Source: Nitrospira sp. (GTDB lineage Bacteria; Nitrospirota; Nitrospiria; Nitrospirales; Nitrospiraceae). From it: a stretch of DNA of 64,000 nucleotides. Below, piece by piece: positions 26,469 through 35,183 of this stretch. The stretch is taken from positions 1 through 64,000 of the forward strand of contig JAFEBM010000027.1 of the NCBI GenBank assembly GCA_018242685.1. The letters run 5' to 3'. A model generated the notes under the pieces. That model had not been told where the DNA came from. It made no database searches and saw nothing but the letters and a program-made list of their open reading frames with translations. Position 1 is the first letter of the stretch, and each line of letters begins with the position of its first letter. The position numbers were made by a program, and so were the translations under genes.

Positions 26469-27239
26469 ATGGATATTGCAACGATACTCGGGATGGTGAT
26501 CGCATTGGGCTCCATCCTCGGGGGGCAAGTGCTCGAAGGCGGCCACCTGAGCTCGATCTTGCAGCTGACCGCCTTTATCATCGTGATGGGCGGGACGATC
26601 GGAGCGATCTGCATCCAGAATCCGTTGCCGGTCGTCATCAAGGCGGTCGGCGCCCTATCGCTGGCGCTTTCCGGCCCACGCATCGACAATAAGGGAACGA
26701 TCAAGTTGATCTTGGATCTCGCCAATCTCTCGCGAAAGCAAGGGTTGTTGGCGCTCGAGGGGAAACTGAAAGACATCAACGATCCCTTCATGAAGAAAGG
26801 GATTCAGCTGATCGTCGACGGCACCGAACCGAAAGTCGTGCACGAGATTCTTGAGATTGAAGTGGAGCACCATGAGGAGCAAGGTGTGATAGCAGCCAAG
26901 GTCTGGGAAGCGGCCGGGGGGTACGCACCGACCGTCGGCATCCTCGGCGCGGTGCTGGGGTTGATTCACGTAATGGAAAATCTCGCCGATCCCTCAAAGT
27001 TGGGCAGCGGGATCGCGGTGGCGTTCGTCGCTACGATCTACGGCGTGGGAGCGGCGAATCTTTTCTTTCTCCCCCTTGCCAACAAGATCAAGCTGAAGCT
27101 GAAAGAGGAAGCGGGAGGCCGCAATCTGATCATCATGGGTCTAGTCGGACTTGCTCATGGTGAAAATCCTCGGTTGCTGCAAGAAAAATTGGAGAGTGTT
27201 CTTCCGCACAACGAACGGATTAAAGAAGCGAAGAAGTAA
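26469..27239 (+). CDS. motA: flagellar motor stator protein MotA
   Basis: 256 residues, four membrane segments (about 3-22, 33-52, 147-167, 180-200). Motifs include the conserved proline-bearing helices (GGYAPTVGILGAVLGLIHVM, SGIAVAFVATIYGVGAANLF) and a cytoplasmic loop with charged residues that meets FliG. With MotB it forms the ion-conducting stator in the inner membrane. Length and absence of a long C-terminal extension resemble PomA/MotA of either ion type, so the coupling ion cannot be assigned with certainty. Confidence 0.94.
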   Translation: MDIATILGMVIALGSILGGQVLEGGHLSSILQLTAFIIVMGGTIGAICIQNPLPVVIKAVGALSLALSGPRIDNKGTIKLILDLANLSRKQGLLALEGKLKDINDPFMKKGIQLIVDGTEPKVVHEILEIEVEHHEEQGVIAAKVWEAAGGYAPTVGILGAVLGLIHVMENLADPSKLGSGIAVAFVATIYGVGAANLFFLPLANKIKLKLKEEAGGRNLIIMGLVGLAHGENPRLLQEKLESVLPHNERIKEAKK

Positions 27240-27320
27240 AGCGATCATCAGTCACTGATGATTGAAAAACAACGGCGAAAGATGAATGACCAGTAACGAG
27301 TGACCATTGACCCTGCTGCC

Positions 27321-28169
27321 ATGGCTAAACATAAACACGAAGAGCATGAAAATCACGAACGATGGCTGGTCTCGTATGCCGATTTCATTACCTTGCTGTT
27401 TGCGTTCTTCGTCGTCATGTACTCGATCTCGTCGGTCAACATCGGAAAGTATCGAACCGTCAGCGAATCGATTAAGGCGGCGCTGAATCCACTCGCCAAC
27501 CAGTCGGGTGCGAACCAGATAATCAGCGTCGGCGAAGCAAAACTGGCGCTGCAGGGGAGGAATCCGACCGACGCCAAGGAAGTCACAATTCGCCGTATCC
27601 GCCAATTAGCCCAAGTCATTAAAGATAAGCAACTGAAAGACATGGTGGCGTTCGTCACCATCGTGCAGACGATCAATGGAGATATCGTCATTACGATCCC
27701 CGATCGACTGCTGTTTAACAGTGGAGAAGCGACCGTCAGAACGGAATCTCTTCCCTTTCTCGAAGGATTAGGGGGAGTTATCCTGGAAATGAACCGGCAT
27801 GCCCGCGTCGAAGGGCATACGGATGACGTTCCCATCCGGACGGCACAATTTCCGTCCAATTGGGAATTATCGGCGGCACGGGCGGTGATGGTAGTGCGGG
27901 TACTGTCTGAACTCTACGGAGTACCGGCAGATCACCTGGCGGCCGTGGGGCATGCTGATACCAGGCCCGTGACGGCCAATTCTGATGCTGAACAGAGGGC
28001 CAAGAATCGTCGAGTCGAAGTCGTCATTCTGGAACAGGCTCCCGCCGCTCCGATTTTCCAGTCCGGCGATGAATCAGAGCCATCCAAGCAATCGGCGGAA
28101 GATATGCCGCAAGTTCCATTGCCGATGGGTCCGGAGTTGTCGGGTGAAGGGCGAGTCAAAATGCCGTAG
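27321..28169 (+). CDS. motB: flagellar motor stator protein MotB (OmpA-like domain)
   Basis: About 282 residues. The N-terminal HERWLVSYADFITLLFAFFV holds the single membrane helix with the ion-binding Asp (YADF), followed by a plug region and a periplasmic OmpA-like peptidoglycan-binding domain (GHTDDVPIRTAQFPSNWELS, later NRRVEVVIL). The ATG at 27321 fits the family start MAKHKHEEHENHE; the in-frame GTG at 27300 adds seven residues. A short inverted repeat atcatcag/ctgatgat (27244-27261) lies between motA and motB. Tail Pro/Glu-rich. Confidence 0.94.
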   Translation: MAKHKHEEHENHERWLVSYADFITLLFAFFVVMYSISSVNIGKYRTVSESIKAALNPLANQSGANQIISVGEAKLALQGRNPTDAKEVTIRRIRQLAQVIKDKQLKDMVAFVTIVQTINGDIVITIPDRLLFNSGEATVRTESLPFLEGLGGVILEMNRHARVEGHTDDVPIRTAQFPSNWELSAARAVMVVRVLSELYGVPADHLAAVGHADTRPVTANSDAEQRAKNRRVEVVILEQAPAAPIFQSGDESEPSKQSAEDMPQVPLPMGPELSGEGRVKMP

Positions 28170-28279
28170 GTTGAGGATGTTACAAAAGCTCTCCAGCGTC
28201 GTTCTCGGGGGGACACTGCCGCCCACCATCTCGCGGGCGTTCACAAACGTGGCGCTCTTTCTTCATCGCGCCGTGCGCC

Positions 28280-28307
28280 TCAAGTCTCGATCAAAACCAG
28301 CCGACAA
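28280..28307 (+). promoter_or_regulatory. putative sigma-28 promoter for the STAS-cheY-cheA operon
   Basis: TCAAGTCT (28280-28287), a 12-nt spacer, GCCGACAA (28300-28307): the same -35 wording and spacing as flagellin. Predicted start near 28314, about 30 nt before the ATG at 28346. Confidence 0.5.
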
Positions 28308-28345
28308 TATGATCCAGTGATTTCAACGAATAGAGATTACGACCG

Positions 28346-28648
28346 ATGACAGACGAACGATCGTCATCCCAGGCAAACCAGGTTGAAGGCCAGGATACCA
28401 GACATCTGGCGCCGACGGGCGATCTCACCATTTTTGAAGCGGCGGAATTTAAGGAATCTTTAGTGAAATTGTTTGCCAACGATGGATTGGTCTCGCTGGA
28501 TCTCAGCGCGGTTGCCCGAGTGGACACGGCAGCGATTCAGCTGCTGCTGGCCGCTCGCAAGCAAGGGCGAATGTTTGTAACGGGTATTTCCGACGATCTT
28601 TTGGCGAAATTGAATCAGCTGGGATTTACCGACTCGCTGAGCGAGTGA
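28346..28648 (+). CDS. STAS domain protein (anti-sigma-factor antagonist type)
   Basis: 100 residues. APTGDLTIFEAAEFKESLVK and VSLDLSAVARVDTAAIQLLL form the STAS fold. The usual phospho-Ser site (VDSxG) reads VDTAA, so a Thr occupies that position. STAS proteins bind a cognate RsbW-like kinase or act as scaffold subunits. First gene of a set followed by a CheZ-like protein, cheY and cheA; such STAS proteins also occur beside MotB in other chemotaxis clusters. Possible partner of the HATPase protein at 44324. Confidence 0.88.
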   Translation: MTDERSSSQANQVEGQDTRHLAPTGDLTIFEAAEFKESLVKLFANDGLVSLDLSAVARVDTAAIQLLLAARKQGRMFVTGISDDLLAKLNQLGFTDSLSE

Positions 28649-28735
28649 TGCGCATACCGAGGAGGCCGAGACGGTGCCGGACGGCAAGTGCGACGGGCTG
28701 CTGAAAGGTGCGAGGGGAGCCGCATCAGCAGGGCT

Positions 28736-29278
28736 ATGAACTCTTCTGGAAACCACAATAGAAGGCTCGAGCGTCCTCTTGTCGGCGATGAAACGACACT
28801 CAGAGCGCTTCTCGAACATCAACGGGCATGGGAGACCTTTGCGACTGAATCCATACATATGATTCCGGTGTTGAAGGCTCAGATGACCGCCGTGACACAG
28901 GAGACGGAGAGAGCGGCCATGGAATTATTGCTGCATCTCCGAATGCTGACGTCCTCCGAAGGAGAGGCGCCGTCAAAAGACGATTCGGTCAATCTGTCAA
29001 AAGTCGTGATGGCCATGCAGTTCCAAGACATCACGCGCCAAAAATTGGAGCATGTCGGTCAGGCGTTGGATCGGTTAAAGGCGCACCTGCAGGCTCTATT
29101 GAAAGGGCCGGGAGATGAAGAGGCCAGGAAAGAGATTGCCGCGCTGGAACTGGTTGAGCAGCACTACACCATGGAGGAGGAGCGTCGCCTGCATGCGGCG
29201 GCGTTAGGGCCGGATTACGGAGAGCCGGTGCCCATGGACATAGCGAGCAAAGAGCCCGATTCCGTCACGCTCTTTTAG
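28736..29278 (+). CDS. CheZ-like helical protein with FQDxxRQ motif
   Basis: About 180 residues, strongly helical and charged. VVMAMQFQDITRQKLEHVGQ carries the FQDxxxQ signature of the CheZ phosphatase active site, but the protein lacks the CheY-docking C-terminus (it ends EPDSVTLF). The first 25 residues are basic and disordered. ATG 28736 is preferred; an in-frame GTG at 28688 would add 16 residues. Lying between a STAS gene and a second cheY, it may be a dedicated phosphatase for that CheY. The family assignment rests on this motif and context. Confidence 0.7.
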   Translation: MNSSGNHNRRLERPLVGDETTLRALLEHQRAWETFATESIHMIPVLKAQMTAVTQETERAAMELLLHLRMLTSSEGEAPSKDDSVNLSKVVMAMQFQDITRQKLEHVGQALDRLKAHLQALLKGPGDEEARKEIAALELVEQHYTMEEERRLHAAALGPDYGEPVPMDIASKEPDSVTLF

Positions 29279-29334
29279 CGGGAACGTCCGCTGCTGTTTC
29301 AATACGATTCTGTCACCGATGCCGGAGGGTCGCC

Positions 29335-29706
29335 ATGGGCAAGATTGCACTGATCGTCGATGATTCACCCACCATGCGGCAGATGGTGGCCTTTACGCTG
29401 ACAAATGCCGGTTTTACCGTGGTTGAGGCGCAAGACGGAAAGGATGCGGTCAACAAAGTCGCAGGTGGCGGAAAGATGGATATCGTCGTGACCGATCTGA
29501 ATATGCCGGAAATGGACGGCATCGCGCTCATCAAAGAATTGCGGAAATTGAGCGCGTTCAGATTCACTCCGATTCTCATGCTCACGACCGAGTCGGCGGC
29601 TGAAAAGAAACAGGCAGGAAAAGAAGCCGGCGCAACGGGCTGGATCGTCAAACCGTTCAACCCGGACGTTCTGTTAAAAACGATCGCGAAGGTGCTTCCG
29701 GCATGA
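29335..29706 (+). CDS. CheY-like response regulator upstream of cheA
   Basis: 123 residues, a single receiver domain: IALIVDDSPTMRQMVAFTLT (acidic pair), DIVVTDLNMPEMDGIALIKE (phospho-acceptor Asp), ILMLTTESA (Thr) and GATGWIVKPFNPDVLLKTIA (Lys). The DDSPTMRQMV and ATGWIVKPF wording is typical of CheY proteins placed next to cheA in non-enteric che clusters, which may act as phosphate sinks rather than motor ligands. Ribosome site ggagg (29322-29326) precedes the ATG. It is distinct from the cheY at 25442. Confidence 0.92.
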   Translation: MGKIALIVDDSPTMRQMVAFTLTNAGFTVVEAQDGKDAVNKVAGGGKMDIVVTDLNMPEMDGIALIKELRKLSAFRFTPILMLTTESAAEKKQAGKEAGATGWIVKPFNPDVLLKTIAKVLPA

Positions 29707-29799
29707 CGAAGAGCATATGGTATATCGCATCTCGCGTATGATCGAAGTCTCTTCATTTCCGCCATCAGCTGCCCGCCAGTTGCGCTTGGAGCTAAGACA

Positions 29800-31965
29800 A
29801 TGAACAACGATTTCGCGCAATTTCAGGAGGCTTTCTTTGAGGAGGCCGCTGAACATCTGGCGGTGGTGGAGGAAGGCTTGTTGGAGCTGGAGCAACACCC
29901 GGGAGACGTGGACCTTCTCAATAAGATTTTTCGCTCGGCCCATTCGATCAAAGGCACAGCCGGCATGTTCGGCTTCAATGCGGTTGCGCAATTTACCCAC
30001 AAGATGGAGACGTTACTCGATTTACTGCGGAATGGGCAGAAGGCGGTTTCACCATCGATCGCGGATCTCCTCCTAAAAGCAACCGATTGTTTGAAGACGT
30101 TGATCCAATCAACGAAGTCAGGCGCGGCGGTCGACGACGAAACAGTCCAGCGACTCGCCGGAGAGTTGGCCTCGGTGAGCACATCAGACTCGCAGATGTC
30201 GGCAGCGAATGTGCATAGAAAAGTTGCGCAACCTGTTTCAGCCGAGAACGGTAATGGAGATCAGACTTATGTGATCAGGTGGACCCCGCCGGAATGGCTG
30301 TTTCGACGAGGGCTCGACCCGCTTCAAACGTTCAAGGAATTGAAAAGCATCGGTGTCCTGACTGGAATCACGCTCGATATGTCTCGACTCCCTGGTCTTG
30401 AGTGCATCGATCCGGAGACATGTTATCTGTCATGGACCATGCGACTGACAACGGGCAAGGATTTGAAGGTGATCGAGTCCACCTTCGAATTTGTCCGCGA
30501 AGACAGCATACTGTCGATTGAGCCGGTGAAGACTGCGAGTAAGGAAGAATACGCGCAACGTAATGCGGAGGCCTCAAGCGAAAAGGAGACTCCCAAACAG
30601 CTCGGGCAAATTCTCGTCGAAGGCGGCCTAGTCTCTCCCGGCGAGCTTGACCGCGCTTTGGGGCAACAAAAGCGGGTAGGCGAAATTCTCATCGAGCAAA
30701 AGGTGGTCACCCAGCAGCAGGTAGAGCAGGCGCTGCAGAAACAGCGCCAGCAGGAATCCGGCGCGCAGACCAAGAAAGCCGATGCCACCTCCATCCGCGT
30801 TGATACAGCCAAGATCGACAAGCTGATTAACTTGGTGGGCGAACTGGTGATCACCCAGTCGATGTTGAGCGATTTAGGGTCTCGATTCGAAATGAGGCAG
30901 TTGCCGGTATTATTGGAGCGCATGGTAGAACTGGAACGAAACACGCGAGAAATTCAAGAACGCGTCATGAGCATTCGCATGTTGCCCATCGGCACCGCAT
31001 TTTCCAGGTTTCCTCGGCTCGTGCGCGACCTTTCCGCCAAAACAGGCAAAAAAATCCAACTCATCCTGTCCGGAGAAGAGACGGAATTGGACAAGACAGT
31101 CATTGAGTCCATCGGCGATCCACTCACACACTTGGTACGGAACTCAGCCGATCATGGATTGGAGCCTCCAGAAGAGCGATTGGACAATAATAAGCAAGAG
31201 GTCGGGACGATACGGCTCAATGCGTTCCACGAGGGCGGAAACATCTGCATCACCGTAGAAGACGATGGGCGCGGGCTGGACCGCGATAAGATTTTGGCGA
31301 AGGCGCATAAACAGGGCTTGATCGGGGAGAACGATAAACCGACCGACGATCAAATTTGGCCGTTGATCTTCAAGCCGGGGTTTTCCACCGCGGAGAAAAT
31401 AACGGACGTCTCGGGTCGTGGTGTGGGTATGGATGTGGTGAAGCGGAACATCGAAAGCCTGGGGGGGACGGTCAGTATCAAAACCACCAAGGGTAAGGGC
31501 ACCACGTTCATCCTCAAGCTGCCGCTCACATTGGCGATCATCGACGGCATGACGGTGCGAGTCGGCAAGGAAACCTACATCGTGCCGCTGCTGTCCATAC
31601 TCGAGTCGATCCAACCCAAAGCTGAATCGATCAAAACCGTGGTGGGCAAGGGCGAACTCATTAATGTTCGAAACACGTACATCCCGATCGTGCGTTTGTA
31701 TGAAGTCTTTGCGAGCGAGCCTCAATATACAGATCCCAAGGAGGCCATTCTGCTCATCCTGGAGACGGAAGGGGAACGAGTAGCGGTGATGGTGGACGAA
31801 ATTCTTGGACAACAGCAGGTCGTCATCAAGAGCATGGAGCAGAATTTTCACAAGGTCGAAGGCATCGCCGGCGCCACGATCCTTGGAGACGGCAGGGTCG
31901 GGTTCATTGTCGATGTACGCGGCGTGCTCGAAATCGCTCGCCACAGCAGTCTGGTTGCGACGTAA
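29800..31965 (+). CDS. cheA: chemotaxis histidine kinase CheA with a GspE-N-like insert
   Basis: 721 residues. P1 Hpt domain with phospho-His at about 48 (SAHSIKGTAGMFGFNAV), a second alpha/beta region at about 150-250 (YVIRWTPPEWLFRRGLDPLQ), then an unusual stretch at about 265-320 (LGQILVEGGLVSPGELDRAL, VGEILIEQKVVTQQQVEQAL) that resembles the N-terminal MshEN/T2SSE_N repeat of secretion ATPases. P3 dimerisation (about 330-400), P4 ATPase (LTHLVRNSADHGLEPPEER, DDGRGLD, GRGVGMDVVK) and P5 CheW-like domain (about 585-715) complete it. CheA phosphorylates CheY and CheB under receptor control. Confidence 0.95.
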   Translation: MNNDFAQFQEAFFEEAAEHLAVVEEGLLELEQHPGDVDLLNKIFRSAHSIKGTAGMFGFNAVAQFTHKMETLLDLLRNGQKAVSPSIADLLLKATDCLKTLIQSTKSGAAVDDETVQRLAGELASVSTSDSQMSAANVHRKVAQPVSAENGNGDQTYVIRWTPPEWLFRRGLDPLQTFKELKSIGVLTGITLDMSRLPGLECIDPETCYLSWTMRLTTGKDLKVIESTFEFVREDSILSIEPVKTASKEEYAQRNAEASSEKETPKQLGQILVEGGLVSPGELDRALGQQKRVGEILIEQKVVTQQQVEQALQKQRQQESGAQTKKADATSIRVDTAKIDKLINLVGELVITQSMLSDLGSRFEMRQLPVLLERMVELERNTREIQERVMSIRMLPIGTAFSRFPRLVRDLSAKTGKKIQLILSGEETELDKTVIESIGDPLTHLVRNSADHGLEPPEERLDNNKQEVGTIRLNAFHEGGNICITVEDDGRGLDRDKILAKAHKQGLIGENDKPTDDQIWPLIFKPGFSTAEKITDVSGRGVGMDVVKRNIESLGGTVSIKTTKGKGTTFILKLPLTLAIIDGMTVRVGKETYIVPLLSILESIQPKAESIKTVVGKGELINVRNTYIPIVRLYEVFASEPQYTDPKEAILLILETEGERVAVMVDEILGQQQVVIKSMEQNFHKVEGIAGATILGDGRVGFIVDVRGVLEIARHSSLVAT

Positions 31966-32055
31966 TCTTTCTGATACCGTCAGGACATTGAGTCGAACTC
32001 AGTATGCGATTTCAAGCGGCGGCACCTCAATGAGCCGGTCATTCCCTGGAGGAGG

Positions 32056-32082
32056 TAAAGCCTTTTACAGGACGACCGATAT
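32056..32082 (+). promoter_or_regulatory. putative sigma-28 promoter for cheW
   Basis: TAAAGCCT (32056-32063), an 11-nt spacer, ACCGATAT (32075-32082). Predicted start near 32089 leaves a leader of about 100 nt before the cheW ATG. The remaining gap 31966-32187 shows no gene. Confidence 0.55.
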
Positions 32083-32187
32083 ATCCTTGACCGTCAGTCG
32101 GTTGCAGAAAACTGGACAGGGCATCGACTTGCCGGATCAAGCAGCGATGCCGGCGAGACTGAGAGACGATCGGGAAAGGAGTTTTCC

Positions 32188-32718
32188 ATGTCAGGAGTGC
32201 CTACAGAAAAGGAATTCAAAGATCTTCGGCGGCATGTGGCGTCGCACATGGACGGCGGTCAATTTTTGACATTCAGTCTTGGAGAAGAGCTGTATGGTGT
32301 CGATATTCTTCGTGTGCAGGAGATCAAGGGGTATACCGCTGTGACCAAGATCCCCAATACACCGCCTTACATCAAGGGAGTGTTGAATCTGCGCGGAACC
32401 ATCGTGCCGATCGTCGAGCTACGGACCAAGTTCGGTATGCCGACAATCGACTACACGGCGTTTACCGTCATCATTGTGGTAGTGGTGCAGGACAAAGTGA
32501 TGGGGTTGGTGGTTGATGCAGTATCGGACGTGCTTGATATCGAAAAAAAGGATATTCAGTCGGCGCCGGATTTTGGGAATAAGGTCGACGTGGCGTTCTT
32601 AAACGGGATTGGAAAGTCCGGCGATAAGCTGGTATCGCTGTTGGACATCGACCGGTTGTTACTTGATTCAGCTGCGAAAGATTCCTCAAAGGATTTACCG
32701 GTGGCGGCTGCAGCGTAA
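32188..32718 (+). CDS. cheW: chemotaxis coupling protein CheW
   Basis: 176 residues. The CheW fold spans about 22-165: FLTFSLGEELYGVDILRVQE, TKIPNTPPYIKGVLNLRGTI and PIVELRTKFGM are signature stretches. It bridges chemoreceptors and the P5 domain of CheA. AAAGGAG stands before the ATG. Followed, after a 134-nt gap, by a PAS kinase. Confidence 0.95.
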   Translation: MSGVPTEKEFKDLRRHVASHMDGGQFLTFSLGEELYGVDILRVQEIKGYTAVTKIPNTPPYIKGVLNLRGTIVPIVELRTKFGMPTIDYTAFTVIIVVVVQDKVMGLVVDAVSDVLDIEKKDIQSAPDFGNKVDVAFLNGIGKSGDKLVSLLDIDRLLLDSAAKDSSKDLPVAAAA

Positions 32719-32838
32719 GGAGTCGGACTGAGCGCCATGTCCAGTCACAAAGCCGACGACCATGCCATCTCCCTCTCTTCTTTTCGTCTATACCGTACTT
32801 TCAATTAGTTGATTCGAACAGGGGCTTACATAGGGCCA

Positions 32839-32913
32839 TATGGATTTGACGGATGATGTATGGCGCGTTATCCTGCCGCCCGGTGAGCAATCACGGTTGT
32901 CAGACGACCACTG
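32839..32913 (+). other. possible IS5-type transposase N-terminal scrap
   Basis: The frame from ATG 32839 reads MDLTDDVWRVILPPGEQSR and stops at 32913. MDLTDxxWxxxxPxxP is the characteristic opening of IS5-group (DUF4096) transposases. Only about 14 residues fit, so it could be chance; it overlaps the proposed start of the PAS kinase in another frame. Confidence 0.25.
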
Positions 32914-35183
32914 AAGCCAACGTCAGTCCCCATCTAGGCTATCGCTTCCCATCTCCAAGCATTCTTGGTCCTTCGATCATAAGCCTTGTCGCATTTCTTG
33001 GCTTCAACGGCTTCTATCTTGCGGTCTCAGGGCCCGCTTCCATGACGATTCTCCACGTATCGGCCCTTGCAGCCTTTTGTCTCATGTTGGTGGGATTGTG
33101 CCGATGGATCTGCGGATTTACTGAACACAAGCAGGCAGAACAGATCTTGCGGCAAAGTGAAGCGCGATTGATCGAAGCGATTCCTCAGCAGGTTTGGACC
33201 GCCCGTCCGGACGGCACATTAGATTACGTGAACCGGCGGGTACTGGAGTATTTCGATGCTCCTGCAGAGCGACTGCTCGATTGGGGATGGCAGTCTGTGC
33301 TCCATCCCGACGACCTGCCTGCCTGTATGACGGCATGGACCGCTTCTTTGCAAACCGGGAAACCCTATGAGATTGAGTTTCGTCTCAGGCAGGCGGGCAT
33401 CGGCGCCTATCGCTGGCATCTGACCCGCGCCCTGCCGATGAGAGACGAAACAGGTCGGATCGTCAAGTGGATCGGGACGAACACCGACATCACCGGGCGC
33501 CGGCAGGTGGAAGAGGCGCTGCGGGAAAGCGAGGAACGGTTTCGGGTCCTTGCCGACACGGCGCCGGTTCTGATTTGGATGTCAGGCCTCGACAAACACG
33601 TCAGCTATTTCAATACCCGCTGGCTGGACTACACCGGCCGAACTATGGAAAAAGAGCTGGGAGGGGGGTGGGTCGAGGGAGTGCATCCTGATGACGTTGA
33701 TCGTTGCTGGAACATCTATTCGGAAGCGTTCGATCGCTGTGAGCCCTTTGAGCTGGAATATCGCTTACGAAAGGCCGATGGGCAATACGGCTGGTTGCAT
33801 GAGAGCGGTGCGCCTCGTTTCCTTCCTGGCGGAGCGTTTGCCGGCTACCATGGCGCCTGCATCGACATCACGGCGCGAAAGCTGGCGGAGGCGGAGTTGC
33901 GACGAGTGCATGATGAATTAGAGCTGCGGGTCAGTGAACGGACCGTGCAGCTGGCGTTGGCCAATCGATCTCTTCAGGACGAGATTGCCGAACGGAAACA
34001 CGTGGAGGAGGCGGTACGCGACAGCGAATTGCGGTACAAGCTGCTGACGGAGGCGACGTTCGACGGCATCGCCATTCACGATCAGGGGATCCTGGTCGAG
34101 GTGAATACCGGTTTGGAGCGGATATTCGGATACGGACCGGACGAGCTTATCGGCCGATCCCTCTGGGATCTCGTCGCCGACGAATCCCACGATTTGGTCC
34201 TGGCTAATATGAAGAACGGCGTGAACGGGCCCTACGAAGCGATGGGGCGTCGCAAAGACGGCACCACTTTCCCTGGTGAGGTCGTGGTCAGGCCCTGTCG
34301 TTATCGTGGAAAGGAAGTTCGACTGGTGGCGGGCCGTGACATTACCGAACGCAAGCACTTGGAGGCGGAGCGGTCCCGCCATACGGAAGAGCTGGAGCGT
34401 CAGATTGCCGAGCGGACTGCCGAGATCGCCAAGCTGGAATCGCAGCGGGCGCAGACGGAAAAACTGGCGGCGATGGGTCGCTTAGCCGCCGGCGTGGCGC
34501 ATGAAATCAATAACCCGATCGCCGGGATCAAGAACGCCTTTACGCTTGTGAAACAGGCGGTAGACCCCATCCACCCTCACGCCGAATTCGTCGGCATGAT
34601 CGATCGCGAGATTGCTCGCGTCGCATCCATCATCCAGAATATGTATCAACTCTATCGACCGGAGTCCGGCAAGGGGGAGACGGTGGAACTCCGGACGATG
34701 ATCAATGACATTCAGGCGTTGTTCGCCAAACGGCTGCAACAGAGTCAGCTTGTGTTGACGATTGATGTGGATCCGGGTCTCGACCGGTTCGGTGTGCCTC
34801 GAGGGGATTTACTGCAAGTCCTTCTGAATCTGGTGAATAACGCCATCGACTGTTCCAGCGAAGGAGGTACGGTCACACTGGCTATCCGCGCGGAGCCGGA
34901 TGCGATACGGATCGCCGTGTCCGATCAAGGGCCGGGCATTCTCCCAGAGCACTTCCCGCACATCTTCGACCCCTTCTTTACGACAAAGACGGGAGGAGAC
35001 CAAAAAGGCATGGGGCTGGGGCTTTCCGTCTCACAGAGCCTAGTGATGGCAATGGGCGGCAAGATCGAAGTTCAGACTCAGCCGAATGACGGATCGACGT
35101 TTTCGGTCATCTTACCGCAACACGTGGTTGTTGCTTGTGCGCAAAAGCAATCGGATATCATAAAGGAGGTCGTAACCCTATGA
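32853..35183 (+). CDS. PAS-rich sensor histidine kinase
   Basis: 776 residues as drawn. Two predicted membrane helices near 40-60 and 68-88 (IISLVAFLGFNGFYLAVSG; ILHVSALAAFCLMLVGLC) leave the rest in the cytoplasm: PAS domains at about 100-215, 228-345 and 398-505, a coiled-coil linker, HisKA with His near 549 (GRLAAGVAHEINNPIAGIKN) and HATPase_c (NLVNNAIDCSSEGG, DQGPGILPEHFPHIFDPFF, GMGLGLSVSQ). The HEINNP type often pairs with NtrC-like or orphan receivers; its stop overlaps the start of the response regulator at 35180. The start is uncertain: the first 30 residues look atypical and no ribosome site is obvious. Confidence 0.9.
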   Translation: MMYGALSCRPVSNHGCQTTTEANVSPHLGYRFPSPSILGPSIISLVAFLGFNGFYLAVSGPASMTILHVSALAAFCLMLVGLCRWICGFTEHKQAEQILRQSEARLIEAIPQQVWTARPDGTLDYVNRRVLEYFDAPAERLLDWGWQSVLHPDDLPACMTAWTASLQTGKPYEIEFRLRQAGIGAYRWHLTRALPMRDETGRIVKWIGTNTDITGRRQVEEALRESEERFRVLADTAPVLIWMSGLDKHVSYFNTRWLDYTGRTMEKELGGGWVEGVHPDDVDRCWNIYSEAFDRCEPFELEYRLRKADGQYGWLHESGAPRFLPGGAFAGYHGACIDITARKLAEAELRRVHDELELRVSERTVQLALANRSLQDEIAERKHVEEAVRDSELRYKLLTEATFDGIAIHDQGILVEVNTGLERIFGYGPDELIGRSLWDLVADESHDLVLANMKNGVNGPYEAMGRRKDGTTFPGEVVVRPCRYRGKEVRLVAGRDITERKHLEAERSRHTEELERQIAERTAEIAKLESQRAQTEKLAAMGRLAAGVAHEINNPIAGIKNAFTLVKQAVDPIHPHAEFVGMIDREIARVASIIQNMYQLYRPESGKGETVELRTMINDIQALFAKRLQQSQLVLTIDVDPGLDRFGVPRGDLLQVLLNLVNNAIDCSSEGGTVTLAIRAEPDAIRIAVSDQGPGILPEHFPHIFDPFFTTKTGGDQKGMGLGLSVSQSLVMAMGGKIEVQTQPNDGSTFSVILPQHVVVACAQKQSDIIKEVVTL

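Noticed and set aside
27243-27261. Inverted repeat between motA and motB as a terminator
   Set aside because: No T-run follows and motA-motB are expected to be co-transcribed.
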